The notes under the pieces were generated by a model that saw only the letters and a list, made by a program, of their open reading frames with translations, was not told where the DNA came from and did not search any database. Position numbers and translations under genes: made by a program. Shown piece after piece: positions 55,729-64,000 of a DNA stretch of 64,000 nt. Source of the stretch: Terriglobales bacterium (GTDB taxonomy: Bacteria > Acidobacteriota > Terriglobia > Terriglobales > Acidobacteriaceae); NCBI GenBank assembly GCA_035573675.1, contig DATMAB010000013.1, forward strand, positions 62,001 through 126,000, written 5' to 3'. The number at the start of each line of letters is the position of its first letter. Position 1 is the first letter of the stretch.

Positions 55729-55975
55729 GAAGACGACCATTCAGATTCCCGACAGTCTGTTCGAGGAGATCCGTCGGCTGGCGCAGCGTGAGCACACCAC
55801 GCTGAAAGCCCTGGTTGAACAAGGGCTGCGCCGCATCCTCACGGAGCGCAAGCGGCGCGGCGGCGGGTTCCGTCTGCGAAGAGCTACCTTCAAAGGCCAA
55901 GGGCTGCAACCTCCCGTCGCCGGGGCCTCCTGGGAGCAAATTCGCGACCTGAGCTACGAAGGGCGCGGCGCATGA
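55727..55975 (+). CDS. VapB-type ribbon-helix-helix antitoxin
   Basis: 82 residues from the ATG at 55727 (a longer frame starts at 55715). N-terminus MKTTIQIPDSLFEEIRRLAQ is the ribbon-helix-helix DNA-binding signature; ALVEQGLRRILTERKRRGGG continues the helix. The C-terminal RATFKGQGLQPPVAGASWEQ and YEGRG tail is the part that would wrap the toxin. It binds the palindrome over its own start codon, in analogy to other VapB proteins. Its stop overlaps the toxin start (ATGA), the standard coupled order. Confidence 0.88.
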   Translation: MKTTIQIPDSLFEEIRRLAQREHTTLKALVEQGLRRILTERKRRGGGFRLRRATFKGQGLQPPVAGASWEQIRDLSYEGRGA

Positions 55976-56406
55976 TCGCGGTGGACAGCAACCTTCTGGT
56001 GTACGCGCACCGCGAAGACTCTCCCTGGCACGATGCTGCCTACGCTTGCCTGGTGGGACTGGCGGAAGGACGAGCAGCTTGGGCCATCCCGTGGCCGTGC
56101 CTGCATGAGTTTCTGGCCATCGTCACCCATTCTCGCATTTATGCTCCGCCGACACCGCTGGAGGCAGCGCTCGACCAGGTCCAAGCCTGGCTCGAATCCC
56201 CAAGCCTGGTCCTGATTTCTGAGACCGAAGACTACTGGCCGCAACTCCAAAGTCTGCTTCGCTCGGGTCGTGCTTCCGGGGCGCAAGTCCACGACGCCCG
56301 CGTGGCCGCCCTTTGCCTTCGTCACGGAATCCACGAGTTGTGGACCGCGGACCGAGACTTTTCGCGGTTCCCGGCAGTAAAGGTTCGCAATCCCCTCGTC
56401 GCCTAG
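55972..56406 (+). CDS. VapC-type PIN-domain toxin (ribonuclease)
   Basis: 144 residues. PIN fold with the acidic metal-binding set: Asp in MIAVDSNLLVYAHRED, Glu in WPCLHEFLAIVTH, Asp in GAQVHDARVAALCLRHG and Asp in ELWTADRDFSRFP, followed by VRNPL. All four positions are kept, so RNase activity is expected and the gene looks functional. The antitoxin gene overlaps by 4 bp. Confidence 0.92.
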   Translation: MIAVDSNLLVYAHREDSPWHDAAYACLVGLAEGRAAWAIPWPCLHEFLAIVTHSRIYAPPTPLEAALDQVQAWLESPSLVLISETEDYWPQLQSLLRSGRASGAQVHDARVAALCLRHGIHELWTADRDFSRFPAVKVRNPLVA

Positions 56407-56442
56407 AAGCTGTCTGTCACATCCTGTTTTGCCCGACGGTGC

Positions 56443-56479
56443 CCCATGTCTGCGCCATGCCTTTCGGCGCAGACGTGGG
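56443..56479. repeat. 14-bp arm palindromic element
   Basis: CCCATGTCTGCGCC, a 9-base loop and GGCGCAGACGTGGG pair with one mismatch (G-T). It follows the toxin gene and is not followed by T-run. One more of the GC-rich repeat elements of this genome. Confidence 0.75.
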
Positions 56480-56553
56480 AAGACCACGTCCGCTTCCTCG
56501 CGACCCAAGCGCAGCGAGGGAGCAAGCGCCCGTAGGGCCGCAACGCTCATCGC

Positions 56554-58500
56554 TTACTGCTTATCGCCGCCTTCCCGCAACGCGATCTCCGGCACATACA
56601 CGCCTCGTAGGTCCCGGCTCCACCACGCGCCGGTTTGCCGGCGCTCCTCACGCGTCGTGAACCGATACTCATAGAACCGCGCCCGCACGAACCTGGGCGG
56701 CTTCTCGGGAAACGGATTCTTCTCCAGCAGAGCCAGCACTTCCGGCCGCCCCTCGAGCAGCCGCACCATCAGGCGGATGACCCAGGGATGGTTGCGCGGG
56801 CTGCCCAGCGCGGCGAACCACATCTGCCAGTCGAGGCGCGGCTGGTGCGGCGCCACCCAACGCGGCCGCCGCATCACGTCGCCCGGCTTGTACTTGAATT
56901 CGTACTCCTGCCAGGTGACGCCGTCGTTCGAGCCTTCGAGCACGATCTCCCCGCGCGACGTGGTCATCACCGCGAACAACCCGTAGGTGTTCACCAACCG
57001 GAACGGATACACGCGCACCAGCACGGCATACCCCGTCTGCGACTCGACGTGAAAGAACATCTCCGCCATCTGGTATCCGCTCACCAGCAGGACGAACGAG
57101 GCCAGGAGCGACCCCACGACCATTCTCCACCGCGATACACCACTCTTTCGAAGCGCCGGGGCGGGAGTTGTGTGAGGGGGCACCACCGCGGTTTCTCTTT
57201 GAAAGGGCGCGGCTTCGGCCGCGCCGATAGAAGCCACAAGAGTCAGGGGCTTTAGCCCCTGAGGCAACACCCACCGGGACACACACCGCGCAAGCAGCTT
57301 GTCATCCAAAAGAAAAAAGCACAGCGCCACCGTCAACAGGTTGAAGAACGTGTAGTTCCCGGTCACGAAGATCAAACCCTGCAGCCCGATGCTCGCCAGC
57401 GCGGCGAAGTGCCGCACCCGCCGTGGCGCAAAGAACAGGAACGGAACCGCCAGTTCCGCCGCGAACATCATCACCGCCTCCAGCTTGTGGAACTCGAGCG
57501 GCAACTGGTGCATGTACCACGCCGGGGGCGTGGGCAGCGGCTGCGTCTCGTAGTGATAGCGCAGCGCGGCCAGCGCTCGCCACGCCGGGTCGCCGCTCAG
57601 CAGCTTTACCGCCCCGGACGTGAAGATGAGCCGGAAGAGCAGCCAGCGAAACAGCCAGCGCGTGACCCTTCCCGCGTCCAGAAAGATAGCCAGGAAGCCT
57701 GCTTCGAGCAGCAGCGCGTCCCACTGGAAGCTCATGAAGTCCTGGCCCGCATTCGCGAGCGACAGGTAGAGAGCGAACAGCGCCAGGCACACCACGGCGC
57801 GCGCCGCTGCGCTGATCCTCCCCGTTCCCGCAAGGAAGAAGAGCGCGAGCGCCAGCACGACGCCGGCGATGCACACGGCGGTGAGCGCGCGGTCGTTCGC
57901 GTCCAGCCAGAAGACGGTGGGCAGCGCCCAGTACGCCTGCGCCCCCAGCGCTTCCTTCGCCCGCGGCAGCAGTTCTGCGACCGGCAGCACGCCGTGCTCG
58001 CCGATCAGCCCGGTCACCTGCAGGCCGAAGGAGGCGAAGGCGATGGCGTAGATCGCCGCCAGCGCGCGCATGAAAAGCCACGGACCCAGCACGAACGTCT
58101 GCGGACCGAGCGGCAGCCCCCACAGCAGTTTCGTCGCGCGCATCGCCAGCCCACGATGCCTCGCTACCCATCCGTAGAAGGCTTCCGTCAGCGGCTCGGC
58201 CAGCGGCACGTGCTGGTACGCCCAGAGCATCCATCCCTTGCCGCGCACCGGTGCAAGCAGCGTGAACACCGCTTCGGCGCCGCGCAGCACCCGTCCGTGC
58301 GGCTCGATGAGCGTCACCGCGGCGGCAAAGTCCTCCCGCGGGACCTGCGGAAACCGCTCCCCGACCTCCTGGAACGCCACGTACTCGACGCTCTCCCCGG
58401 TGAGCTGCTTCCAGGATTCGACCCAGGCGCGGCAGAATCCGCAACCGCCGTCGAACACCAGCACCCGCCGTCCTTCGCCCTCTTGCAAGTACAGGCTCAT
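56554..58500 (-). CDS. fusion of DCC-type thiol oxidoreductase domain and lipase maturation factor
   Basis: 648 residues. Residues about 10-120 are a DCC/DUF393 domain with FDGGCGFC (Cys20 and Cys23 as redox pair) and YVAFQEVGE. From about 150 on it is a lipase maturation factor (LMF1/2-like) membrane protein with HTTM-type features: VLPVAELLPRAKEALG, SFQWDALLLEAGFLAIFL, LKLLSGDPAW-like VKLLSGDPAWRALAALRYHY, ETQPLPTPPAWYMHQLPLEF and VFFHVESQTG..., then FKYKPGDVMRRPRWVAPHQP, PRLDWQMWFAALGSPRNHPW. In the middle a stretch of about 45 residues (RWVLPQGLKPLTLVASIGAA and following) is encoded by a palindromic repeat element and is not native. Likely an exported-lipase folding factor; the fusion pairs thiol chemistry with the LMF. 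Confidence 0.88.
   Translation of the reverse strand: MSLYLQEGEGRRVLVFDGGCGFCRAWVESWKQLTGESVEYVAFQEVGERFPQVPREDFAAAVTLIEPHGRVLRGAEAVFTLLAPVRGKGWMLWAYQHVPLAEPLTEAFYGWVARHRGLAMRATKLLWGLPLGPQTFVLGPWLFMRALAAIYAIAFASFGLQVTGLIGEHGVLPVAELLPRAKEALGAQAYWALPTVFWLDANDRALTAVCIAGVVLALALFFLAGTGRISAAARAVVCLALFALYLSLANAGQDFMSFQWDALLLEAGFLAIFLDAGRVTRWLFRWLLFRLIFTSGAVKLLSGDPAWRALAALRYHYETQPLPTPPAWYMHQLPLEFHKLEAVMMFAAELAVPFLFFAPRRVRHFAALASIGLQGLIFVTGNYTFFNLLTVALCFFLLDDKLLARCVSRWVLPQGLKPLTLVASIGAAEAAPFQRETAVVPPHTTPAPALRKSGVSRWRMVVGSLLASFVLLVSGYQMAEMFFHVESQTGYAVLVRVYPFRLVNTYGLFAVMTTSRGEIVLEGSNDGVTWQEYEFKYKPGDVMRRPRWVAPHQPRLDWQMWFAALGSPRNHPWVIRLMVRLLEGRPEVLALLEKNPFPEKPPRFVRARFYEYRFTTREERRQTGAWWSRDLRGVYVPEIALREGGDKQ
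57206..57260. repeat. double palindrome inserted in frame in the lipase maturation factor gene
   Basis: GGCGCGGC-TTCG-GCCGCGCC at 57206-57225 and AGGGGC-TTTA-GCCCCT at 57245-57260. On the coding strand they translate to a low-complexity insert without stop codons. Confidence 0.85.
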
Positions 58501-58550
58501 GGCCGCTCAGCATACCCCGAACCCGCCTACACCCTCCCCCGCCGCCCTGC

Positions 58551-58642
58551 GAAAAAATAAAAAAGAAAAGAGAAGAGGGAAGAAGGAAAAAAGGAAAGCT
58601 AAGAAAGAAAAAGAGGAAAGAAGAGAAACAAGACAAAAAAGA
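58551..58642. repeat. purine-rich tract between tRNA-Asn and the fusion gene
   Basis: Some 90 bases are almost only A and G on the plus strand (AAAAAGAAAAGAGAAGAGGG, GGAAAGAAGAGAAACAAGAC and similar), interrupted by only a handful of pyrimidines. The minus strand is thus a pyrimidine tract downstream of the tRNA and upstream of the gene at 58500. Confidence 0.85.
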
Positions 58643-58643
58643 C

Positions 58644-58719
<76 letters not shown>

Positions 58720-58867
58720 GTGCGGAGGCCGCGTTGCGCGGCCTCTTCTTTTATAGCATGGGGCGGCGGGACTGGGTAGGCCCGAGTCTGGTAGGCTGGA
58801 GACCTGCAAGCCGAGTCCTGAGCGCCCCGAGGAGCATCCGTCCATGCTTACAACCGAGGATCCAGCC

Positions 58868-61087
58868 ATGCGGAAAGCCATGTTCTTGACAGTCGTATTG
58901 CTGCTGTTGCTGCCGTTGGTGCTGATGTCGGGTGCGGTGGCCGCACAGACCAGTGTGGCTACGAACACGGCACAGACGAGCGCCGCGGCGGCCGGGAGCG
59001 CAACGGGCGCGAGCGCCACCACGAGCGCGCCTGCGCCGACGCCGCCCAAGACCAAGATCGCCATCGTGGAGGACACCCTGCACGGACACAAGATCGTTGA
59101 TCCCTATCGCTACCTCGAGAACGGCGACGACCCTGCGACGCAGGAGTTCGGCCGCGACCAGTACGCTTACACGCGCGCGGTGCTGGATCCGCTGCCGGGG
59201 CGCGACCGGATGCGGGCGCGGCTGACCGAGCTGCTCTCCATCGGGACACTGGGCGTCTCGCCGCAAATCGCGGGCGGATGGTATTTCTACACGCGGCGCG
59301 ACGCCGGGCAGAACCAGCCGGTGCTGTACGCGCGCAAGGGTGTGGACGGCCGGGACCGCGTGCTGGTGGACGTGAACAAGATGGCCGCCGATGCAACCAT
59401 CGCGCTCGACTACTGGACGGTTTCCGACGACGGCAAGTACGTGGTCTCGTTTACCTCGCCGAGCGGCACCGAGCACTGCGTGATCCGCATCCTGGAGACG
59501 GCCACCGGCCAGCAGCTTCCGGAAGAGATCTACGTAGGGCGCGGGCGCAGCCTGGCCTTTCTGCCGGACAATTCGGGCTTCTACTACACGCGCTTCCCGA
59601 AGAAAGGAACGGTGCCGGCAGGCGAGGAGATGTACAACCCGCGCATCTTCTATCACAAGCTGGGCACGGCGCCGGACGGCAGCGAGGACAAGCTGGTGTT
59701 CGGCGAGGGCCTGCACCCGCAGCACTGGCCGAGCGTTTCGCTTTCCGAAGACGGCCGCTGGATGCTGATCCAGATCTTCCAGGGGTGGACGAAGACGGAG
59801 CTGAAGATCAAGGACCTGAAGTCGGACGGCCCGTTCGTCGACGTCACCAGCGGCAAGGACTTCCTGTACACGGGCTTCGTTTACAAGGGTGACGTCTACA
59901 TCCACACCAATGAGGATGCGCCGAAGTATCGCGTCTTCCGCGTGGCGGCAGAGAATCCGGCACGCACCGCCTGGAAGGAAATCATCCCGGAAACCGAGAA
60001 CGTGCTGCAGACAGTGGCGCTGGTCGGAGGCAAGCTGGTCACGGAATACCAGAAGAACGCGGCCTCGCTGGTAAAGGTGTTCACGCTCGAAGGCAAGCCG
60101 GCGGGCGAGGTGCCGTTGCCCACGCTGGGCACCGTGGGCGGCATCGGCGGGCAGCACGACAGCCCGCAGGCGCTGATCAACTTCCATTCCTACACGGTGC
60201 CGCCGGTGTTGATTCGCTACGACATCGCCGACGGGAAGACGGGCGTGTTCGCGAAGATCGAGGCGCCGATTGATCCGTCACCCTACGAGGTCAAGCAGGT
60301 CTGGTACACCTCGAAGGACGGGACCAAGGTGCCGATGTTCATCGTGAGTCGCAAGGGGCTGAAGCTCGACGGCAACAATCCCACGCTACTCTACGGCTAC
60401 GGCGGCTTCCAGCAAAGCATGACGCCGCAGTTCCGGCGGTCGTTGTTCCTGTGGCTGGACGCGGGCGGCGTGTACGCCGAGGCCAACCTGCGCGGCGGCT
60501 CCGAGTTCGGCGAAGAGTGGCATCGCGCGGGGATGCTGGAGAAGAAACAGAACGTCTTCGACGACTTCATCGCCGCGGCCGAGTACCTGATCCAGGAGAA
60601 GTACACGAACAAGGACCGGCTGGCGATCCAGGGCGGGTCGAACGGGGGCCTGCTGGTGGGGGCGGCGCTGACGCAGCGTCCGGAACTGTTCCGCGCCGTG
60701 GTGTGTCAGGTGCCGCTGCTCGACATGCTGCGCTACCAGAACTTCCAAATCGCCAAACTCTGGATTCCCGAATACGGCTCGGCGGAAGACCCCAAGCAGT
60801 TCGATTTCCTGTATGCGTACTCGCCCTACCATCGCGTGAAGGAGGGCACGGAGTATCCGGCAATCCTGATCACGACGGCGGAGAGCGATACGCGCGTCGA
60901 TCCCATGCACTCACGCAAGATGACGGCGCGGCTGCAAGCGGTGGCAAAAAACGGCGCCGACCGGCCCATCCTGCTGCGCATCGAGCCCAAGGCCGGGCAC
61001 GGACAGGGCAAGCCGGTGAGCAAGCAGATCGAGGAAGGGATTGATGTGTGGTCGTTCCTGTTCTGGCAGTTGGGTGTGAAGCAGTAA
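58868..61087 (+). CDS. prolyl oligopeptidase (S9A family), exported
   Basis: 739 residues from the ATG at 58868, chosen because [20 protein letters not shown] gives a good signal peptide; an ATG eight codons earlier exists. An Ala/Ser/Thr-rich spacer (about 25-60) leads to the propeller domain ([52 protein letters not shown]). The alpha/beta-hydrolase domain has [20 protein letters not shown] (Ser about 588), [16 protein letters not shown] (Asp about 672) and [12 protein letters not shown] (His about 710), the full triad. It cleaves after proline in short peptides. A terminator follows after 26 bp. Confidence 0.95.
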   Translation: MRKAMFLTVVLLLLLPLVLMSGAVAAQTSVATNTAQTSAAAAGSATGASATTSAPAPTPPKTKIAIVEDTLHGHKIVDPYRYLENGDDPATQEFGRDQYAYTRAVLDPLPGRDRMRARLTELLSIGTLGVSPQIAGGWYFYTRRDAGQNQPVLYARKGVDGRDRVLVDVNKMAADATIALDYWTVSDDGKYVVSFTSPSGTEHCVIRILETATGQQLPEEIYVGRGRSLAFLPDNSGFYYTRFPKKGTVPAGEEMYNPRIFYHKLGTAPDGSEDKLVFGEGLHPQHWPSVSLSEDGRWMLIQIFQGWTKTELKIKDLKSDGPFVDVTSGKDFLYTGFVYKGDVYIHTNEDAPKYRVFRVAAENPARTAWKEIIPETENVLQTVALVGGKLVTEYQKNAASLVKVFTLEGKPAGEVPLPTLGTVGGIGGQHDSPQALINFHSYTVPPVLIRYDIADGKTGVFAKIEAPIDPSPYEVKQVWYTSKDGTKVPMFIVSRKGLKLDGNNPTLLYGYGGFQQSMTPQFRRSLFLWLDAGGVYAEANLRGGSEFGEEWHRAGMLEKKQNVFDDFIAAAEYLIQEKYTNKDRLAIQGGSNGGLLVGAALTQRPELFRAVVCQVPLLDMLRYQNFQIAKLWIPEYGSAEDPKQFDFLYAYSPYHRVKEGTEYPAILITTAESDTRVDPMHSRKMTARLQAVAKNGADRPILLRIEPKAGHGQGKPVSKQIEEGIDVWSFLFWQLGVKQ

Positions 61088-61113
61088 GCGATAAGCGATA
61101 AGCAATAAGCGAG

Positions 61114-61138
61114 GGGCGCCGGGAGGCGCCCTTTTTTT
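61114..61138 (+). terminator. intrinsic terminator after the prolyl oligopeptidase gene
   Basis: GGGCGCC-GGGA-GGCGCCC followed by TTTTTTT. The preceding bases 61085-61110 are a copy of the AAGCGATAAGC repeat. Confidence 0.88.
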
Positions 61139-61431
61139 GCTGCCCTCCCTCGCTCGCCCTCATTCCACACAGTTCGGTCGGGCGAACTCGGGAGGGCAGC
61201 GGGGTGTTTCCCTGGCCGCCACAACCTAGTCGAGAGTCCGGTTACCGGCGATTCACTTGTCCGTCTGTTGGGCACGATTCTGCCGGATCTTCCGTCGCCC
61301 CTCAGGTCAAGGGCTCCTCGTTTCTGGCGCTGGCCGCCGCTGCAGCAGTGGTTGACGGGCGCGACGATTGCAGATTGCCGGTTGCTGATTGATGATGGAC
61401 ACCTGCGATGCCTGGCCCACGCCTATCTCCG

Positions 61432-62187
61432 ATGATCCGGCTGATGGCGGTTATCGTGTGCCTGGGGCTGGCGGCGTGCCGGCGGGTACCGAGCGAATAC
61501 TCGGCGGAGATGGTGCTGCGCACGGTGTCGCGGCATCCCGTGTTCGAAGAAATCGCGTACGAGAAGCTGGAAGCGAAGGTGGCGGCGACGGACGGAAGAG
61601 TCCGGCTGGAGACGCCGGATTTCGTGCTGATTCTTTCCTTAGAGAACGGCAGGGAGGTCTGGACACCTTCCAGCGGAGCAAGCGGGCGCTCGGGCGGCGG
61701 CGCGCAGGATTCGCAAGGCCGGGGCTGGCTGCTGCTGAAGCGCGGGCGGCTGGAGGTGGAGGACCCGGGCAAGCCGGGCGGCCCGCCGCCGAAGATACGC
61801 CAGCCGATGATGCGCAAGTACATCGCGCTGACGCCGCAGAACCTGTCGGCATGGCCGCGACTGGGAGCGCTGGTGGTGCTGGCGTCGCAACTTGCGCCGC
61901 CGCCCGACGGCAAGGCGCACGTGTGCGTGGAGCGGGCGAAAGACTGCCGCAAGGTGGCGACGGAGGCCATCGGCGGACGCGCCGCCGAGAAATGGGAGTA
62001 CGTCGAGGGCGACCGCCCTGTGCGCGTGTGGACAGACGCCAAGCTGGGGATCCCGGTGCGCAGCGACCTGTTCGAAGTGAAGAGCATCTTCGTGGGGCCG
62101 CAGGAGCGGGAATTGTTTGAGAGGCCGAGCGAGTATGAGGAGTACGGCGCGGCTGAGACGCCGCGCAAACGCCTCAACCTTCCTTGA
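61432..62187 (+). CDS. putative lipoprotein of unknown function
   Basis: 251 residues from the ATG at 61432 (MIRLMAV); the ATG at 61408 adds eight residues. Lipobox LAAC in VIVCLGLAACRRVPS. The mature part begins with a helix (EYSAEMVLRTVSRHPVFEEI), then beta-rich segments (RGWLLLKRGRLEVEDPGKPG; HVCVERAKDCRKVATEAIGG; KWEYVEGDRPVRVWTDAKLG) and ends SEYEEYGAAETPRKRLNLP. The last part resembles the LolA/outer-membrane carrier 'DUF-type lipoprotein' end (W-x-D-x-x-L-G-I-P-V-R), but I cannot name a family. Upstream 61139-61431 has no gene. Confidence 0.75.
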   Translation: MIRLMAVIVCLGLAACRRVPSEYSAEMVLRTVSRHPVFEEIAYEKLEAKVAATDGRVRLETPDFVLILSLENGREVWTPSSGASGRSGGGAQDSQGRGWLLLKRGRLEVEDPGKPGGPPPKIRQPMMRKYIALTPQNLSAWPRLGALVVLASQLAPPPDGKAHVCVERAKDCRKVATEAIGGRAAEKWEYVEGDRPVRVWTDAKLGIPVRSDLFEVKSIFVGPQERELFERPSEYEEYGAAETPRKRLNLP

Positions 62188-62263
62188 CAGCGGGCGCGAT
62201 GGCGCGATAACTTCCGAGGGCTTTCCCGGCGGTCTAATTTTCGCCCGCAGGAGCGCAGCGTCC

Positions 62264-63082
62264 GTGCCCCAACGCCTGATCACGTTCACCACCGACTTCG
62301 GCACCAGCGACCACTACGTGGGCACGATGAAGGGCGTGATCCTGATGATCAATCCGCAGGCGCAGATCGTGGACATTTCCAACCACCTGCACTCCTATGA
62401 CGTGCTGGACGGCGCGCTGACCATCGCCCAGGCCTACCGCTACTTTCCGTCCAACACGCTGCACATCGTGCTGGTGGATCCGGGCGTGGGGACGTCGCGG
62501 CGTCCGCTGCTGGCGGTGACCGAGAAGCACGTCTTCCTGGCGCCGGATAACGGGGTGCTCTCGCTGGTGTACGAGATGGAAGAGCGGCTGCAGGTCTTCC
62601 ACATCACCGCGGACCACTACTTTCTGCAGCCCATGAGCCAGACCTTCCACGGACGCGACCTGTTCGCGGCCGTGGCCGGATGGCTGAGCAAGGGCGTGGA
62701 GGTGACGAAGTTCGGCGACGAGATCACCGACTTCGTGCGCTTCGCGGCTCCCAAGCCCAAGCCCATCAGCGAGAAGCTGATGAAAGGCGTGGTGCTGAAA
62801 GTGGACAAGTTCGGCAACCTGATCACCAACTTCACACCCAAGGACGTGCCGCAATTGTTCGAACCCGAGCCGCCGCCGTTCAAGATCCTGATCGGCAAGA
62901 ACGAAGTGCTGCGCATGCGCAAGGCCTACGCGGAAGGCGCGGCCGGCGAGGTGTTCGGCATCCTGGGGTCGATGGGATATCTCGAGATCGCGACGCACCG
63001 TGGCGCCGCGGCGCGCGCGCTGGGCGCGGACAAGGGCAGCGATGTCGGCGTGCTGTTCGGCGAAGCGCCGGCAGGGGGATGA
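62264..63082 (+). CDS. SAM hydroxide adenosyltransferase / SAM hydrolase (DUF62)
   Basis: 272 residues from a GTG at 62264 with GGAGCG upstream; no ATG is near. N-terminal domain: LITFTTDFGTSDHYVGTMKG with the D-F-G-x-x-D-x-Y motif, VDISNHLHSYDVLDGALTIA, YFPSNTLHIVLVDPGVGTSR and FLAPDNGVLSLVY. C-terminal domain: KGVVLKVDKFGNLITNFTPK, FKILIGKNEVLRMRK and GYLEIATHRGAAARALG. This family, related to fluorinase, cleaves SAM to adenosine and methionine with water. The catalytic D-x-x-G and R-H-like residues look intact. Probably a SAM-level control or salvage enzyme. Confidence 0.93.
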   Translation: MPQRLITFTTDFGTSDHYVGTMKGVILMINPQAQIVDISNHLHSYDVLDGALTIAQAYRYFPSNTLHIVLVDPGVGTSRRPLLAVTEKHVFLAPDNGVLSLVYEMEERLQVFHITADHYFLQPMSQTFHGRDLFAAVAGWLSKGVEVTKFGDEITDFVRFAAPKPKPISEKLMKGVVLKVDKFGNLITNFTPKDVPQLFEPEPPPFKILIGKNEVLRMRKAYAEGAAGEVFGILGSMGYLEIATHRGAAARALGADKGSDVGVLFGEAPAGG

Positions 63083-63095
63083 AAAGCCGGCCACG

Positions 63096-63232
63096 GATGC
63101 ACACGGATTAACACGGATTCCTTCATTTTCCTTTCAACCGCAACACCTGCCTTCGAAGTGCTTTCCCAAGACTCTGTGCCAACCGCAGGCCACAAGCGGA
63201 CTTCCGTGTTGATCCGTGAAATCCGTAGCTAG
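63096..63232. repeat. CACGGATTAACACGG inverted repeat pair
   Basis: CACGGATGCACACGGATTAA and CACGGATT near 63096-63120 face CCGTGTTGATCCGTGAAATC at 63205-63230. Between them is AT-rich spacer without a gene. A frequent form of intergenic repeat in this kind of genome. Confidence 0.7.
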
Positions 63233-63462
63233 GGATTCTTGGGTTTAGGGCGGGCGTAGCGATCCATCTCGGCGGTCCATTCAAGGAAGCGGGTCAGGTT
63301 GTGGCGCTCGCGCCAGAAGAATCCCCAGAACTCGAGAAAACCGACCTGGTTCATCTTCAAGCCGCAATAGGTTTCGATGCGCCACTTGAGATAAGGACTG
63401 CGCCAGGGCGCCAGACGATGCCCGCGCGTGGCGTTCCAGAGGAAGCGGAGGATGTAGCGCAT
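63229..63462 (-). CDS. small conserved-looking protein of unknown function
   Basis: 77 residues: MRYILRFLWNATRGHRLAPW, RSPYLKWRIETYCGLKMNQV, GFLEFWGFFWRERHNLTRFL and EWTAEMDRYARPKPKNP. Aromatic, basic, with no clear membrane helix. Trp/Phe/Arg-rich sequence with a G-x-K-M-x-Q-V middle. Such a short protein with tidy aromatic spacing is typically real, but I do not know the family. Confidence 0.65.
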   Translation of the reverse strand: MRYILRFLWNATRGHRLAPWRSPYLKWRIETYCGLKMNQVGFLEFWGFFWRERHNLTRFLEWTAEMDRYARPKPKNP

Positions 63463-63566
63463 TTGCGTGTCGCTTCGAGTATAGCGGGGAAGAGGGCGCA
63501 GTGAGCAGTAAGGAGTAAGCAGTAGGCGATAGGCGACAAAGAGCTGCGTGCTAGAATCCGGCGAGG

Positions 63567-63929
63567 ATGAGCGATTCCAGCAACCGACACACGGCGGAAG
63601 ACCACTACTACGCGGCGCTGGACCTGTTCGCCGAGGGCCGGCACGAAGAGGCGGTGGCGGAGTATCAGCGGTCGCTGGAGATCGACCCCGCGTTCGCTGA
63701 CGCGCTGCACGGGTTGGCGCGCGCCTATCAGGACCTGGAGCGCTACGACGAAGCCATCGAGGTGGCGAAGCGAGCCGCCGAACTCGATCCCAACGACGTG
63801 CTGGCCCACACCAGCCTCTCCATCCTGTATCAAAAGAAGGGCATGATCGCGGAAGCCGAAGCGGAAGGAAACAAGGCGCGGATCCTGGGGTGGAAGCAGG
63901 AGTTGAAAAAGAAAGCGACTAGCGAGTAG
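63567..63929 (+). CDS. tetratricopeptide repeat protein
   Basis: 120 residues. Two full TPRs and a part of a third: AEDHYYAALDLFAEGRHEEA, VAEYQRSLEIDPAFADALHG, LARAYQDLERYDEAIEVAKR and AAELDPNDVLAHTSLSILYQ, then KKGMIAEAEAEGNKARILGW and a Lys-rich end. Typical TPR consensus (W/L-x-x-x-G/A-Y-A-x-P) is clear. No signal peptide, soluble adaptor-type protein. Confidence 0.9.
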   Translation: MSDSSNRHTAEDHYYAALDLFAEGRHEEAVAEYQRSLEIDPAFADALHGLARAYQDLERYDEAIEVAKRAAELDPNDVLAHTSLSILYQKKGMIAEAEAEGNKARILGWKQELKKKATSE

Positions 63930-63976
63930 CTGCTAGCCGCTAGCTTTTGGCTTTTTGGCTCTTGGCTCTTGGCTTT
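63930..63976. repeat. CTAGC / TTGGCT simple repeat at the right end
   Basis: TAGCTGCTAGCCGCTAGC and TTGGCTTTTTGGCTCTTGGC with one more copy. Similar CTAGCTTCTAGCTCCTAGCT runs occur at about 55115-55142. No gene is visible in the last 70 bases. Confidence 0.7.
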
Positions 63977-64000
63977 GACGTGCCCCGCAAACACCCAGGT

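Overview
The window is about 64 kb of high-GC, densely packed bacterial DNA. Several things suggest a Gram-negative soil-type bacterium of the Acidobacteriota (Terriglobia-like): two complete-looking chemosensory operons, KDO biosynthesis genes, many lipoprotein and periplasmic proteins, acidobacterial-looking hypothetical proteins, and small palindromic elements scattered between and inside genes. The phylum is inferred from style and content; no rRNA or other marker is present.

Region 1 (1-21240) is a signal-transduction island. On the minus strand a Pil-Chp-like operon runs response regulator, CheW, MCP, CheR, multi-Hpt CheA (the last cut by the left edge). It is preceded by a PilZ-like protein, an unrecognised 494-residue protein and a histidine-box protein without an ATPase domain. 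In the middle lies a cytoplasmic multi-GAF/PAS histidine kinase with a stand-alone receiver and an NtrC-type sigma-54 activator. On the plus strand a second operon encodes a TonB C-terminal-domain protein, MCP, CheW, CheR, CheA, CheB, a response regulator and CheX, and ends at two hairpins. Three well-formed sigma-54 -24/-12 promoters start these operons. Each has upstream copies or halves of one palindrome, GTCTCA-N3-TGAGAC, so the kinase/NtrC pair probably switches both chemosensory systems on together. This is the most interesting system in the window.

Region 2 (21277-32349) is mostly housekeeping: a YVTN beta-propeller lipoprotein, a DUF92 membrane protein, a D-aminoacylase-like amidohydrolase, a cyclase-family protein, a YdcF/SanA-like protein, the Sua5/TsaC tRNA-modification enzyme, a SpoU-type RNA methyltransferase, RarA, a CoA-binding protein and two proteins of unknown role. 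A 500-bp non-coding stretch at 32380-32878 has several nested inverted repeats and could be a structured RNA.

Region 3 (32879-38561) is accessory: a frameshifted secreted-protein gene, then three related secreted HEAT-like proteins. The middle one is clipped at its C-terminus by an IS3-family element with a clear 4-bp target duplication; the transposase of that element carries an internal frameshift.

Region 4 (38632-63929) holds a GNAT-like protein, a RodZ-like protein, a GAF-GGDEF diguanylate cyclase, pyrG, kdsA and kdsD (CTP and KDO supply), YjbQ, OsmC, a membrane spermidine-synthase-like protein, an ornithine cyclodeaminase homologue, a molybdopterin oxidoreductase, a VapBC-type toxin-antitoxin pair with a compact promoter/operator, a DCC-lipase maturation factor fusion, tRNA-Asn, a prolyl oligopeptidase, a SAM hydrolase and a TPR protein. 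Small palindromic elements have inserted in frame into kdsA and into the lipase maturation factor fusion, and simple tandem octamer-type repeats mark many gene ends.
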